Shown one piece after another: positions 53,546-62,097 of a DNA stretch of 64,000 bases. The position numbers were made by a program, and so were the translations under genes. Under the pieces are notes generated by a model that made no database searches, was not told the DNA's origin, and saw only the letters and a program-made list of their open reading frames with translations. Source of the stretch: an uncultured Clostridia bacterium (GTDB lineage: Bacteria; Bacillota; Clostridia; Saccharofermentanales; Saccharofermentanaceae); assembly GCA_946407705.1 (NCBI GenBank), contig CAMJPC010000001.1, forward strand, positions 363,896 to 427,895, in the 5' to 3' direction. Each line of letters starts with the position of its first letter. The stretch's first letter is position 1.

Positions 53546-53731
53546 TCAGGCCTCTTCGCCGACTTTGATAACCTGTTTTCCATCCAGGTAACCGCAGTTC
53601 TTGCAGACCGTGCGGCGAAGCATCTTAGCATGACACTGGGGACATTCAACGAAACCCGGCATGTTAAGCTTGAACAAGCTTCTGTGGCGGGCTGTTCTTG
53701 CCTTCGACCATTTACGCTTGGGATGTGCCAT
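53546..53731 (-). CDS. rpmF: Ribosomal protein L32
   Basis: 61 residues: MAHPKRKWSKARTARHRS is the canonical N-terminus, followed by zinc-binding CPQCHAKM...CKNCGYL (Cys4). It is the zinc-containing form of L32. GGAGGTGAAG precedes ATG 53731. Encoded alone before its terminator, downstream of DUF1934. The common partner DUF177 is not present in the window. Confidence 0.96.
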   Translation of the reverse strand: MAHPKRKWSKARTARHRSLFKLNMPGFVECPQCHAKMLRRTVCKNCGYLDGKQVIKVGEEA

Positions 53732-53780
53732 TTATCTTCACCTCCAATTCCTTTCTCAAACAATGCTTGAAGATAATACA

Positions 53781-54194
53781 TTATTCTTCAGAGTTTTGCA
53801 AGAGCCTTCTTATCGAAAATGTATTTTTTATCGGTTCACCGCTATCCGGGTCCATAGTGTAACTGAATTCCAGCCCTTCATCAAGCACTGACGGGAAGTT
53901 GATGTAATCAGTCAGGATATTGACTTCTATGACTCCGAACATAGTGTTGAGAGAGCCTTTTGTGTTGTTTCCGGGCTCGAAGACCATTTTCGAGGAGACG
54001 TCTCCGCCCCTTATTACGGTGACCTGCTTTCCCTTCGCATCGCAGATAAGCTCAAAATCCGAAGCGATCTTCTCGTTCGGGTGCTTCTCGATCCACTTGT
54101 ATTTCAGGATCCCCTTTTCTTCGGAATAATGTCCGTCAGCGAAAAAGGGCTCACCGTACATGCCGCTCTTTATCTGTAATACGCATTTTTCCAT
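53781..54194 (-). CDS. DUF1934 (YwiB-like) protein
   Basis: 137 residues, mostly beta strands. The pattern MVFEPGNNTKGSLNTMFGVIEVNILTDYI and GLEFSYTMDPDSG matches the calycin-like DUF1934 barrel. Function is unknown, perhaps binding a small ligand. It starts 2 nt after murI, so the two are coupled, and precedes rpmF. Confidence 0.75.
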   Translation of the reverse strand: MEKCVLQIKSGMYGEPFFADGHYSEEKGILKYKWIEKHPNEKIASDFELICDAKGKQVTVIRGGDVSSKMVFEPGNNTKGSLNTMFGVIEVNILTDYINFPSVLDEGLEFSYTMDPDSGEPIKNTFSIRRLLQNSEE

Positions 54195-54196
54195 TA

Positions 54197-55036
54197 TCAG
54201 ATCTCCACCTCATATCTGTCAGTGCTGAAATGGGCCGTGCCTGAAGGCAGGCCTTCACCCAGGAACGGAGTTGCAACGCTCTCGAACATCCCGGGCTCGT
54301 CACTCGTATAGAATTCCCTTTTGGGCGCTACGGCTCCGTCAGCGGTCTTGCCGTCCTTGCCGAGCATGTCCCTTACGACAGAAGCAGCTGCTGCTCCCGT
54401 GTTTACCAGAGTGATCCCCTCACCCATAGTCTCTGCTATTACCTTAGCAAGGAGCGGATAGTGGGTGCATGCCATTACGAGCGTATCAATGCCCGCTTCC
54501 TTCAGGGGAGTCAGGTATTCCTTTGCGGTAAGCCTTGCGATCTCGTTGTCCCACCAGCCTTCTTCCGCGAGGGGAACAAATAAAGGACATGTCTTCTGGT
54601 ATATCTCGACATTTTTCATGCCGTGCTTTAAAGCACACTGCTCAACGGCCTGCTTATAAACGCCCGTGGAGATCGTGGCTTTAGTTCCTATGATGCCGAT
54701 CTTTCCGTTCTTTGTGGCCTTTATGGTAGCCTCAGCGCCCGGGGTGACCACCTCGACAACGGGAACGTCAGATCTGTCTTTTAATGCTTCATATGCGTAC
54801 GCGCTCGCGGTATTACACGCGATGACTATCATCTTAACTCCCCTGGACTCAAGGAACTTCATGTTCTGAAGCGAATAACGGATGACCGTGCTCCTCGACT
54901 TGTTGCCGTAGGGCGCTCTGGCGTTGTCGCCGAAATAGATCGTGCTCTCGCCGGGGAGCACTTTCCAGATCTCGCGAAGGACGGTAAGTCCGCCTATACC
55001 TGAATCAAAAACCCCGATGGGTCTTGTATCTGCCAT
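54197..55036 (-). CDS. murI: Glutamate racemase
   Basis: 279 residues. IGVFDSGIGGLTVLREI, VIACNTASAYAYE (first catalytic Cys) and LVMACTHYPLLAKVI (second catalytic Cys) are conserved. It provides D-glutamate for peptidoglycan. Its start overlaps the pseudouridine synthase stop by one base. Confidence 0.95.
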   Translation of the reverse strand: MADTRPIGVFDSGIGGLTVLREIWKVLPGESTIYFGDNARAPYGNKSRSTVIRYSLQNMKFLESRGVKMIVIACNTASAYAYEALKDRSDVPVVEVVTPGAEATIKATKNGKIGIIGTKATISTGVYKQAVEQCALKHGMKNVEIYQKTCPLFVPLAEEGWWDNEIARLTAKEYLTPLKEAGIDTLVMACTHYPLLAKVIAETMGEGITLVNTGAAAASVVRDMLGKDGKTADGAVAPKREFYTSDEPGMFESVATPFLGEGLPSGTAHFSTDRYEVEI

Positions 55037-56031
55037 TATCTCTTCTTGCCTCTCTTGAGCATTACGCCATAGTCAGGCTCTATTCTAAATGATTTTCCGG
55101 ATACATCAAAGTGAATGTTGTCCCTCGGGATCTTGCCAAGGCTTATCCTGCACGCGAAAAGCTGCTGGTACTTTACCTTTCCGCCGTCAATTGCCGTGAA
55201 GAACGAGTTCTGTTTTGCCCTTCCGTAATTGCCGTCACCTACGATCGGATAACCGAGATGTGCGAACTGTGCCCTGATCTGGTGCGTCCTTCCGGTAACC
55301 AGCTCGCACTCGATGTCTGATACGTCAACGCCGTCGGGACCTGCTGCCCTGTATGTCTCAAGAACCCTGTACCTCGTTGCGATCGCGAGGTCTCTCGGCT
55401 GCTTTGTATCGTGGATATAGACCTTGCCGTCCTTGGTCTTTTCAAGGAATCCGGTAACTTCGTACATGATGGTGCCGTCATCGCAGACAGTACCTTCGCC
55501 CACATTCGGAGTGCCGAGGACCAGCGCCCTGTAACGCTTGGTAACCAGACCGTCCTTGAAGAGACTTACAGCGTCTGCCAAAGCCTTCTTTTCCTTTGCG
55601 ACCATTACGAGGCCGCCGGTGTTCATGTCGATGCGGTGGCAGAGTTCAGCCTCCTTGAACTTCGTCCTGCTGCGGATGAGGTCGATCAGGGTATCCTCTC
55701 CGGTGCTCTTTCCCGAGTGAACCGCGATTCCCTGCGACTTGTTTACGATTATGAGGCCGTTCGTCTCCGCAACGATCTTGAACGGTTCCTTCGTGTTTTC
55801 GGGTTCAGCCTTTTTCGCGCTGCCCTCAAATAGCTCGTCAGGAAGCCAGACTTCAACGAGCTGTCCTTCCTTTACCGCAACGTCAGAAGCCGTGCGCTTG
55901 CCGTCGATCTTAATGTCCTTGCGCTTTAACGCATGAAAAAGATCAGCCTGCTTAAGCCCCGGGAAAGCCTCCGAGGAAGCCTTTACGACGTGCTTGCCGT
56001 CCTGTGCCGCCGTTACTTTGAAACTTTTCAA
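55036..56031 (-). CDS. RluA-family pseudouridine synthase
   Basis: 331 residues: an N-terminal S4 RNA-binding domain (about 15-75, DGKRTASDVAVKEGQLVEVW) and the RluA catalytic domain with AELCHRIDMNTGGLVMVAK (catalytic Asp) and CELVTGRTHQIRAQFAHLGYPIVGDGNYG. The layout is that of RluC/RluD, which modify 23S rRNA. The target site cannot be read from sequence. Upstream of murI in the same operon. Confidence 0.9.
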   Translation of the reverse strand: MKSFKVTAAQDGKHVVKASSEAFPGLKQADLFHALKRKDIKIDGKRTASDVAVKEGQLVEVWLPDELFEGSAKKAEPENTKEPFKIVAETNGLIIVNKSQGIAVHSGKSTGEDTLIDLIRSRTKFKEAELCHRIDMNTGGLVMVAKEKKALADAVSLFKDGLVTKRYRALVLGTPNVGEGTVCDDGTIMYEVTGFLEKTKDGKVYIHDTKQPRDLAIATRYRVLETYRAAGPDGVDVSDIECELVTGRTHQIRAQFAHLGYPIVGDGNYGRAKQNSFFTAIDGGKVKYQQLFACRISLGKIPRDNIHFDVSGKSFRIEPDYGVMLKRGKKR

Positions 56032-56048
56032 ATCTCTAATCTCCTCAA

Positions 56049-56699
56049 TTAACCGTCAACAAACTTCTTTATCTCTTCATCCAAAAGCTTATAGACCTTA
56101 GCAACCAGATAACCGTCAGCTATCGCGTGATTCATCCTCACGGTCAGGGGAAGCATGAGACGGCCGTTCTCTTCCCTGTATTTGCCCCAGTTGATTATGG
56201 GCTGGAAATAAAGATACCCGTCAGGGAGCTCAACATTGAGCGAATCGTAGGACAGCCATGAGATATAGGAAGCATCGAACCAGTTCGGGTGATTGGCCGG
56301 ATCCAGTCCGTACTCTCTTGTCTCCTTCGCCTTCTCAACATCGGCCAGAGCATTACCGTAGAATGTCTTATAGTCAGGATCGTAATTGGTGTAGACCGGC
56401 GTGCAGGTCTCGGTATCCTCATGGAAGACGTACTGCGTGGGGTTGATCACGTCGTAGCAGATGAGCTCATTTGTCTGCCAGAGATAAGCCATCCTGTAGT
56501 CGTCTCTGGAATTTAAGACCCTCGTCAAAAGGTAAAGGAAGTTGATGTAGAACTTCGTTCCCGAGAGCTTGGACACATCGACGAGTCTCGTGACGTCGAC
56601 CCTTGATGTCATGGATACCGAACACTTGCAGTCCTCCGAGAAATGACGGAAGACTCCTTTACGGTAGTATGTTTCTTTATCTATTACTTTATAGTTCAT
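56049..56699 (-). CDS. Chloramphenicol acetyltransferase-like acyltransferase
   Basis: 216 residues of the trimeric type A CAT fold. The catalytic segment is RMNHAIADGYLVAKVY: His and Asp of HHxxxDG are kept but the first His is Asn. NYDPDYKTFYGNALAD and YDVINPTQYVFHED fit the family. It transfers acetyl from acetyl-CoA to a hydroxyl. Chromosomal location among housekeeping genes argues against a recent resistance import. Substrate unproven. Overlaps DUF2809 stop by 4 nt. Confidence 0.82.
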   Translation of the reverse strand: MNYKVIDKETYYRKGVFRHFSEDCKCSVSMTSRVDVTRLVDVSKLSGTKFYINFLYLLTRVLNSRDDYRMAYLWQTNELICYDVINPTQYVFHEDTETCTPVYTNYDPDYKTFYGNALADVEKAKETREYGLDPANHPNWFDASYISWLSYDSLNVELPDGYLYFQPIINWGKYREENGRLMLPLTVRMNHAIADGYLVAKVYKLLDEEIKKFVDG

Positions 56700-57082
56700 T
56701 TTGAATCCTTCTCATTCTTTCTACGTCTCAGATATTCCCAAATACCGCAGGATACACACCCGACAAAGTAACATAATATATCTCTTATATCAAATGAAGT
56801 GCCTATTATCGTGCTCATCACCTTATTGTCCTGAAGCCCCAGCACTTCGACTATCCTGAGAAGCTGCAGTACCTCGACTGCCGCCGCGAAGATAAAAACA
56901 AACAGCGGCAGGAACCTCATCTTCTCCGGAATGAAGATCCTGATAAACGTATAGATCAAGATGACCACGAGCACATCTCCGATAAAAGGCCTTACGAACC
57001 CGTCATGGACGAACAGGCCGATAAAGACTTCAACCGTGAGAAGCACCAGTGTAGCGATCAGGTAAGGCAGACGTTTACGCAT
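56696..57082 (-). CDS. DUF2809 membrane protein
   Basis: 128 residues from ATG 57082. The longer ORF starts at a TTG inside the tRNA-Gln terminator and is unlikely. About four membrane helices; FIGDVLVVILIYTFIRIF, AAAVEVLQLLRIVEVLG and ILCYFVGC fit DUF2809. There is no clear ribosome site. It sits directly after the terminator, so it is either expressed by read-through from tRNA-Gln or by an unseen promoter. Function unknown. Confidence 0.7.
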   Translation of the reverse strand: MRKRLPYLIATLVLLTVEVFIGLFVHDGFVRPFIGDVLVVILIYTFIRIFIPEKMRFLPLFVFIFAAAVEVLQLLRIVEVLGLQDNKVMSTIIGTSFDIRDILCYFVGCVSCGIWEYLRRRKNEKDSK

Positions 57083-57095
57083 AGATAATTTATAG

Positions 57096-57131
57096 AAAAA
57101 TAAAAACCCTCGCGGCAAGTACCGGAGGGTT
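57096..57131 (-). terminator. Terminator of the tRNA-Gln transcript
   Basis: AACCCTC (57105-57111) pairs with GAGGGTT (57125-57131), with inner CGG/CCG, and is followed on the minus strand by TTTTTATTTTT. It begins just after the tRNA 3' end. Confidence 0.8.
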
Positions 57132-57140
57132 ATATCGTTT

Positions 57141-57214
57141 TGGCAGCCGAACTAGGATTCGAACCTAGACAAACGGTGTCAGAGACCGGTGTGCTACCGT
57201 TACACAATTCGGCT
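57141..57214 (-). tRNA. tRNA-Gln(CTG)
   Basis: Folded by hand: acceptor AGCCGAA with TTCGGCT, G73 and an encoded CCA; T-arm CTAGG-TTCGAAT-CCTAG; anticodon loop CTCTGAC with T33 and anticodon CTG, decoding CAG. The outermost anticodon-stem pair is a mismatch in my fold. D-arm GTG/CAC. 74 nt. Confidence 0.9.
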
Positions 57215-57235
57215 GTGTCGATTAACGACCAACGA

Positions 57236-57264
57236 AGTATAGCAAATCAGAATATGAAAATCAA
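57236..57264 (-). promoter_or_regulatory. Promoter of tRNA-Gln
   Basis: On the minus strand TTGATT (57264-57259) and TATACT (57241-57236) are 17 bp apart, ending about 22 bp before the tRNA 5' end. Confidence 0.6.
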
Positions 57265-57283
57265 TATCTTTCTTTGTTATTGA

Positions 57284-57877
57284 TCAGATTGACGGAAGCG
57301 GAGGCATCGCGCCGATCTCAGTGAGCTTGGCCCTCACCTTTCCCATGTCCTCATAGATGGGAAGTTTGTTGCGGGGATTCCTCAAAGCAAAAGCCGGATG
57401 GTACGTCGTCATGATGTAAAAACCGTTCTTCTCGATAAAGAAGCCCCTGACATCTCTCATGACCGGCTTCTCGCCGAAGAAGGCCTCGTAAGCAGTCGAG
57501 CCACAAAGAAGGATGACCTTGGGACGGACCAGCCTGAACTGTTCCGCGAGAAGAGGCTTGCACGCATGGATCTCAGAAGGCGTAGGTCTTCTGTTCTGCG
57601 GCGGACGGCATTTTGCGATGTTGCAGATGTGATAGTCGTTCTCGGTGAATCCGTAGCAGTCAATGAGATTCTGAAGAAGCTGGCCGGATCTTCCGACGAA
57701 AGGACGGCCTTGAATATCCTCCTGCTCGCCCGGAGCTTCACCGATGATCATGAGGGGAGCCTGACGGCCGCCTCTGTAGATGACCACATTGGTGCAGCCT
57801 TCCCTGAGGCCGCAGTTATTGCAAGCACGGCATTTATTCTCGAACTCTTCCCACTTTGCTTCAAATCCGTCTGCCAT
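57284..57877 (-). CDS. Family 4 uracil-DNA glycosylase
   Basis: 197 residues from ATG 57877; ATG 57901 would add 8 residues, and the much longer ORF crosses the divergent gene. CRACNNCGLREGC supplies part of the 4Fe-4S cluster; GEAPGEQEDIQGRPFVGRSGQLL is motif A, IAKCRPPQNRRP holds another cluster Cys, and TTYHPAFALRNP is the catalytic region. It removes uracil from DNA in base excision repair. Divergent from the RsuA-type gene with -10 boxes close together. Confidence 0.92.
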   Translation of the reverse strand: MADGFEAKWEEFENKCRACNNCGLREGCTNVVIYRGGRQAPLMIIGEAPGEQEDIQGRPFVGRSGQLLQNLIDCYGFTENDYHICNIAKCRPPQNRRPTPSEIHACKPLLAEQFRLVRPKVILLCGSTAYEAFFGEKPVMRDVRGFFIEKNGFYIMTTYHPAFALRNPRNKLPIYEDMGKVRAKLTEIGAMPPLPSI

Positions 57878-57911
57878 ATCACAGGTAATCCCTTCGCGCA
57901 TAATAAAGAAA

Positions 57912-57931
57912 ATTATACTACATGATATAAT
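57912..57931. promoter_or_regulatory. Two back-to-back -10 boxes for divergent genes
   Basis: TATAAT lies at 57926-57931 on the plus strand and at 57917-57912 on the minus strand, 8 bp apart. The plus-strand start point would fall at or next to ATG 57939, giving a leaderless mRNA. No good -35 box is visible for either. Confidence 0.5.
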
Positions 57932-57938
57932 CCTTTTT

Positions 57939-58661
57939 ATGAGATTAGACAGGACTCTTGCAAATTCAGGCTTGGGCACGAGATCATCCGTGCGTTCCCT
58001 CATCGCTTCAGGCGGTGTGGCAGTCAACGGCGTAATTGCAAAAGATCCCGGCATGCAGGTCAAAGAGACGGACAAGATCACCTTAAACGGCAGCGAGATA
58101 GGAATCAAAGATAATCTGTATTTCCTTTTCGACAAGCCGGACAGCGTACTTACCGCCATGGAAGATCCCCGTCTTCCCTGCGTCGGCAACTTCATCCCGG
58201 ATGAATTAAAGGGCAAGAAACTCGCGCCCGTCGGACGTCTCGACTATCACACGACAGGACTTCTCATAATAACCAACGACGGTGAACTGTCACACAGACT
58301 TCAGTCGCCCAAATACCATATCGCGAAAAGATACCGCGTCACTTTCACAGGTCCCGGCTGGACTGACAAAGAGATCAAAGAGGTCGCTTCAGGAGTCACG
58401 CTGACCGACATGGATAAGCCCGTAAAGACAGCGCCCGCCGAGCTTTCAGCGATTGAAGACAACACCGCGGAGATAACGCTTTACGAAGGCAAGACTCATG
58501 AAGTCAGAAGGATATTTGCGCACTTCGGAAAGGAAGTCACAGCCTTAAGAAGGATCTCACTTGCTAATATTGTGATCGGGAAATCAGCTGATGACACGGG
58601 TTCGATCCGTGAACTCAGTGACGGCGAGGTGGCAGGTCTTAAGTCAGCAGTCCGCCTCTAA
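57939..58661 (+). CDS. RsuA/RluB-family pseudouridine synthase
   Basis: 240 residues from ATG 57939; the ORF track runs back into antisense of the glycosylase gene. S4 domain (about 1-60, MRLDRTLANSGLGTRSSVRSLI) then catalytic domain with KLAPVGRLDYHTTGLLIITNDG (catalytic Asp) and LYEGKTHEVRRIFAHFG. It resembles RluB/RsuA acting on rRNA. There is no ribosome site and the -10 box ends 7 nt before the ATG, so translation is probably leaderless. Its 3' end overlaps the convergent fusion gene by 23 bp. Confidence 0.88.
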   Translation: MRLDRTLANSGLGTRSSVRSLIASGGVAVNGVIAKDPGMQVKETDKITLNGSEIGIKDNLYFLFDKPDSVLTAMEDPRLPCVGNFIPDELKGKKLAPVGRLDYHTTGLLIITNDGELSHRLQSPKYHIAKRYRVTFTGPGWTDKEIKEVASGVTLTDMDKPVKTAPAELSAIEDNTAEITLYEGKTHEVRRIFAHFGKEVTALRRISLANIVIGKSADDTGSIRELSDGEVAGLKSAVRL

Positions 58662-60942
58662 GCACTTCTTCAAGTGAAGGATAAGACGGGATCGCGCCCT
58701 TTCTCGTGACCGAAATCGCACTGCATGCATTTGCAAACGCGATGTAAGCTTTGAGCTTGCCCGGAGCAGTGTGTTCTAAGTCTTCCTTCTTGATCCCGTT
58801 AAGCTCAAGACATCTTAAGAATGCGCCGATGAAGCAGTCACCTGCGCCTGTAGTGTCAGCAGTTATTACCTCATGTCCCGGAGCGTAAACGATGCCTTCG
58901 TTGTTAGCTGCATAAGCGCCGTCAGCACCGCAGGTATAGATGACGAGCTTGACGTTGCCCTTTAATAGCTTGGGAAGCGCAGATTCAAAGTTGCTCTCGC
59001 CCGTAAGGAACTCAAGTTCCTCGTCGGATATCTTCAAAATGTCGGGTTCGGTCATGAACTCGTGAACGACTCTCCTGAGCTCTTCTTTGTCATCCCAGAG
59101 CATGAATCTCAGGTTGGGATCGAAGCTGATGATGGCGCCGTTCTTTCTTGCCAGAAGTATCGCGGTCCTGTGCGCTTCCTTCATCGGGAAATTACCGAGC
59201 GAGACGCTGCAGAAATGCAGATAGCTGCAGTCATCAAACATGTCGGGAGTGATCTGTTCAGGCGTAAGGAGCATGTCGGCGGAAGGATTCCTGTAGAACG
59301 AGAAAGTCCTGTTGCCGTTGCGGCTGAGGCTTACGAACGCGAGAGCCGTGTTTGCAGCTCCCGTTCTGCTGACAGCGGAAGTATCGACGCCCGAATCATC
59401 CAAAGTCTTGATTATCATGTCTCCGAAAGGATCTTTTCCGAGCTGGGTTATCATCCTCGAATTGCCGCCAAGTCTTGAGAATGCGGCTGTGACGTTTGCG
59501 GGAGCACCGCCGGGAGCAGGCGAGAAATTGGATACGTCTCCGAAATCACATCCCTTTCTGTCGGGAATGAAATCGATGAGCGCCTCGCCGATCGCTACCA
59601 GAGTATTCCTTATCTCAAGCCCGAAAAGCTGTGCCTTGAAGCCTTGAACGCTTACGGACACGGTCTCGAATTCCGGATAGAATCTCGAGCTCATGACATA
59701 TCTTCCACTGTTTGCAAACAGCTCGATGCTCGACCTGTCGGCAACGATGCGGATGTTGCTCAGATTGTCCATCCTGACCTTGCGCACCGTTCTTCCGCCC
59801 GCTGCCTGTTCATCCGCAAAAGACAGTTCAAGATAGCCTTCTTTGTGCCACGTGATCTTTGCCTTTCCGATCTCAATAGTACAGTCGGAATCAGGCTTTA
59901 CCTCGTTTACTACAATGTCGAACGGAAGCTTATACCACCTCTCTTCCGAGCGGAGCTCAGAAGGTGAGATACGGAGCGAATAGATCTCCCTGATGGGATT
60001 CTGAAGGATTGAACCGTCAGTTGAAACAGTCAGTTCACGGGGCAAAGTAAGGCAGTGCTGCCTTCCGAAATCAACGGTCGGATTTGTGTATCCCGACTCG
60101 TTTCCCATGCCCATCCAGCCGATGAGTATCCTTCTTCCGTCAGTGGTCTCAAAAGTCTGAGGAGCATAGAAATCGAAGCCGTAATCGAACTCCTCAAAAT
60201 CCTTGAGCTTACCATCTTCGACTTTGAAATAGCCGCTTGAATAGACATTCTGATATCTGAATTCTTCGTGTTTAAGTCCCTGCGGCGATACCGAAAGATA
60301 AGTATTCCCGCCGAGGTCGAACATGTCCGGGCATTCCCACATGTAGCCGAAATCCGGTACTGAAAGCTTCTTTACGAATCTGAAATCATCAGGATCCGTG
60401 CCCTCATATATGAGAACGCAGCCTTCATCCTCAAGGGTACGCGCACCGAGCACCATACGCCATACGCCGTCTTCGATCGTGACCTTGGGGTCTCTTACGT
60501 GACAGGAACAGTATTCGGGATAGTCGCTGTTGCGGAGGAGAATGTCCTTTGCGCTCATTTCCCTGCCGTCTTTTGTGGAAACGCGGATCTGGTTTGCGTC
60601 CCGTCCCGCGGTAATGTAATCGTATTTGCCGGAATGCTCAACATTGCCGGTATAGAAAAGTTCGAGCGTATCGCCGTTAACAACTGCGGATCCGGAGAAA
60701 GCGCCAGTCAGGTCAAACTCGGTGTCAGGCTCGATCGCGACGCCGACGTATTTCCACGTGACCATGTCATAGCTCTCGTAGTGTCCCCAGCACTTTTTGC
60801 CCTTGCCGGTCCCGTCCGCGGAACCCGGAAGATACTGGAAGAATACGTGATACTTTCCCTTGAAATAGCAAAGCCCGTTCGGGTCGTTAAGCCAGCCCGC
60901 CGGCGGTTCAATATGTAATTTCTGTCTCCATTTTCCTATCAC
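58639..60942 (-). CDS. Fusion of sucrose-6-phosphate hydrolase (GH32) and fructokinase (PfkB)
   Basis: 767 residues in one frame. Residues 1-445 are a GH32 enzyme: GWLNDPNG (nucleophile Asp20), RDP at 150-152 and ECPD at 203-206, then a beta-sandwich. Residues 446-767 are a PfkB kinase: ALIDFIPDRKGCDFGDVSNF, APGGAPANVTAAFSRLGG, and the ATP/anion-hole motif DTTGAGDCF (catalytic Asp702). There is no linker. One chain could hydrolyse sucrose 6-phosphate (or sucrose) and phosphorylate the released fructose. GTG start at 60942 with GAGGGG upstream. It follows rodA by 18 nt. No sucrose transporter or regulator is adjacent. Confidence 0.93.
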   Translation of the reverse strand: MIGKWRQKLHIEPPAGWLNDPNGLCYFKGKYHVFFQYLPGSADGTGKGKKCWGHYESYDMVTWKYVGVAIEPDTEFDLTGAFSGSAVVNGDTLELFYTGNVEHSGKYDYITAGRDANQIRVSTKDGREMSAKDILLRNSDYPEYCSCHVRDPKVTIEDGVWRMVLGARTLEDEGCVLIYEGTDPDDFRFVKKLSVPDFGYMWECPDMFDLGGNTYLSVSPQGLKHEEFRYQNVYSSGYFKVEDGKLKDFEEFDYGFDFYAPQTFETTDGRRILIGWMGMGNESGYTNPTVDFGRQHCLTLPRELTVSTDGSILQNPIREIYSLRISPSELRSEERWYKLPFDIVVNEVKPDSDCTIEIGKAKITWHKEGYLELSFADEQAAGGRTVRKVRMDNLSNIRIVADRSSIELFANSGRYVMSSRFYPEFETVSVSVQGFKAQLFGLEIRNTLVAIGEALIDFIPDRKGCDFGDVSNFSPAPGGAPANVTAAFSRLGGNSRMITQLGKDPFGDMIIKTLDDSGVDTSAVSRTGAANTALAFVSLSRNGNRTFSFYRNPSADMLLTPEQITPDMFDDCSYLHFCSVSLGNFPMKEAHRTAILLARKNGAIISFDPNLRFMLWDDKEELRRVVHEFMTEPDILKISDEELEFLTGESNFESALPKLLKGNVKLVIYTCGADGAYAANNEGIVYAPGHEVITADTTGAGDCFIGAFLRCLELNGIKKEDLEHTAPGKLKAYIAFANACSAISVTRKGAIPSYPSLEEVLRGGLLT

Positions 60943-60960
60943 TTCAAAACCCCTCAGACG

Positions 60961-62097
60961 TTATCCGCCCACTCGCCCTCGCGACATCGAAATGTTCAGG
61001 ATTATTCCGAATGCCATGTAGTTGATCAACATGGCGGTACCTCCCAAACTGATAAAAGGAAGCGGAATGCCCGTTATCGGAAGAAGTCCGACTGACATTC
61101 CGAGATTCTCGATGTAGTGGAACGCAAAGTAGCCTGCTAGTCCCGTAAGACAGTAAGACGCCGTCTTTGAAGGGACTTTCGCCGCAACGTAAAGACAGCG
61201 GCAGATGAAGAAAAATGCGAGGATGATTACCGCGGTCGTACCTATGAAGCCAAGGTGTTCCGACACCGCAGCGAAAATGAAGTCACTCTCCTTAACCGGC
61301 ACCGTCGTATAGATCCCGGTCTTGTTACCGATGAGACCGCCTGAAGCGATCGCGTATTTTGACTGGATGAGATTGTACTCGGCCTTAGGATCGGAACCTT
61401 CGAATACCAGCGAGAGGATACGCTCTTTCTGGTAAGGCTCAAGATAGAAATTCCACATCGCGGGGATGATGATGACGACCGCGGATGAAAAAGCCAGGAG
61501 GAAGTATCTGTACTTAACACCCCAGGCGAACATTATGCATACGAACGTGAACAGGATAACCATTGCCGTTCCGAAGTCAGGCTGCGTAAGGATCAGAAGG
61601 AGCGGCGGAGCGTAGATCGCGGCGAGTATGCCGAAGCCCTTAATGATGCTTACCTTCTTCAGGGACATCATCTCAAAGACCTCGGACGCGAGCAGGATGA
61701 GACCGATCTTTGCAAGCTCCGAAGGCTGGAAGTTACCGATGATCGGGAGCTTGAGCCATGCGTCAGCACCCCATGACGTAGCGAGCGAATAACCGTCGAT
61801 AGGAACGAGAATGAGGAGCAAGAGCGAGACAACGTAGATGACGCGTCCCACAGCCTTCAGCATATGCATGTCGAGAAGGCTTATGACGAGCGCGGCGAAA
61901 ATGCCTGCGACCGTCGCAGCGATCTGTCTGTAATAGTTGCCTGGATAAGCGATATATCCTTTTGAAAGAACCTTCTGAAGGACATAAAGACCGATTATCG
62001 TAAGAAGCATGATGGGCACGACAAGATAATAGTCGACCGTCTTTAAGACGGCACCGGCACGCATTCTTACAAAACCGGAATTATTGCTGTTATCCAT
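60961..62097 (-). CDS. rodA: Peptidoglycan glycosyltransferase RodA (SEDS family)
   Basis: 378 residues with ten hydrophobic segments. SEDS motifs are present: WLKLPIIGNFQPSELAKIGLILL, LTQPDFGTAMVI (catalytic Asp region) and GIPLPFISLGGTAMLINYMAFGI. RodA polymerises glycan strands for cylinder growth with a class B PBP. It overlaps lgt by one base. FtsW or SpoVE are alternatives, but the sequence fits RodA better. Start ATG 62097. Confidence 0.88.
   Translation of the reverse strand: MDNSNNSGFVRMRAGAVLKTVDYYLVVPIMLLTIIGLYVLQKVLSKGYIAYPGNYYRQIAATVAGIFAALVISLLDMHMLKAVGRVIYVVSLLLLILVPIDGYSLATSWGADAWLKLPIIGNFQPSELAKIGLILLASEVFEMMSLKKVSIIKGFGILAAIYAPPLLLILTQPDFGTAMVILFTFVCIMFAWGVKYRYFLLAFSSAVVIIIPAMWNFYLEPYQKERILSLVFEGSDPKAEYNLIQSKYAIASGGLIGNKTGIYTTVPVKESDFIFAAVSEHLGFIGTTAVIILAFFFICRCLYVAAKVPSKTASYCLTGLAGYFAFHYIENLGMSVGLLPITGIPLPFISLGGTAMLINYMAFGIILNISMSRGRVGG

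Noticed and set aside
57083-57118. TTG start giving a longer DUF2809 protein
   Set aside because: This start lies inside the tRNA-Gln terminator stem.
57878-58216. N-terminal extension of the uracil-DNA glycosylase ORF
   Set aside because: It crosses the divergent pseudouridine synthase gene and both -10 boxes; the conserved protein begins near 57877.
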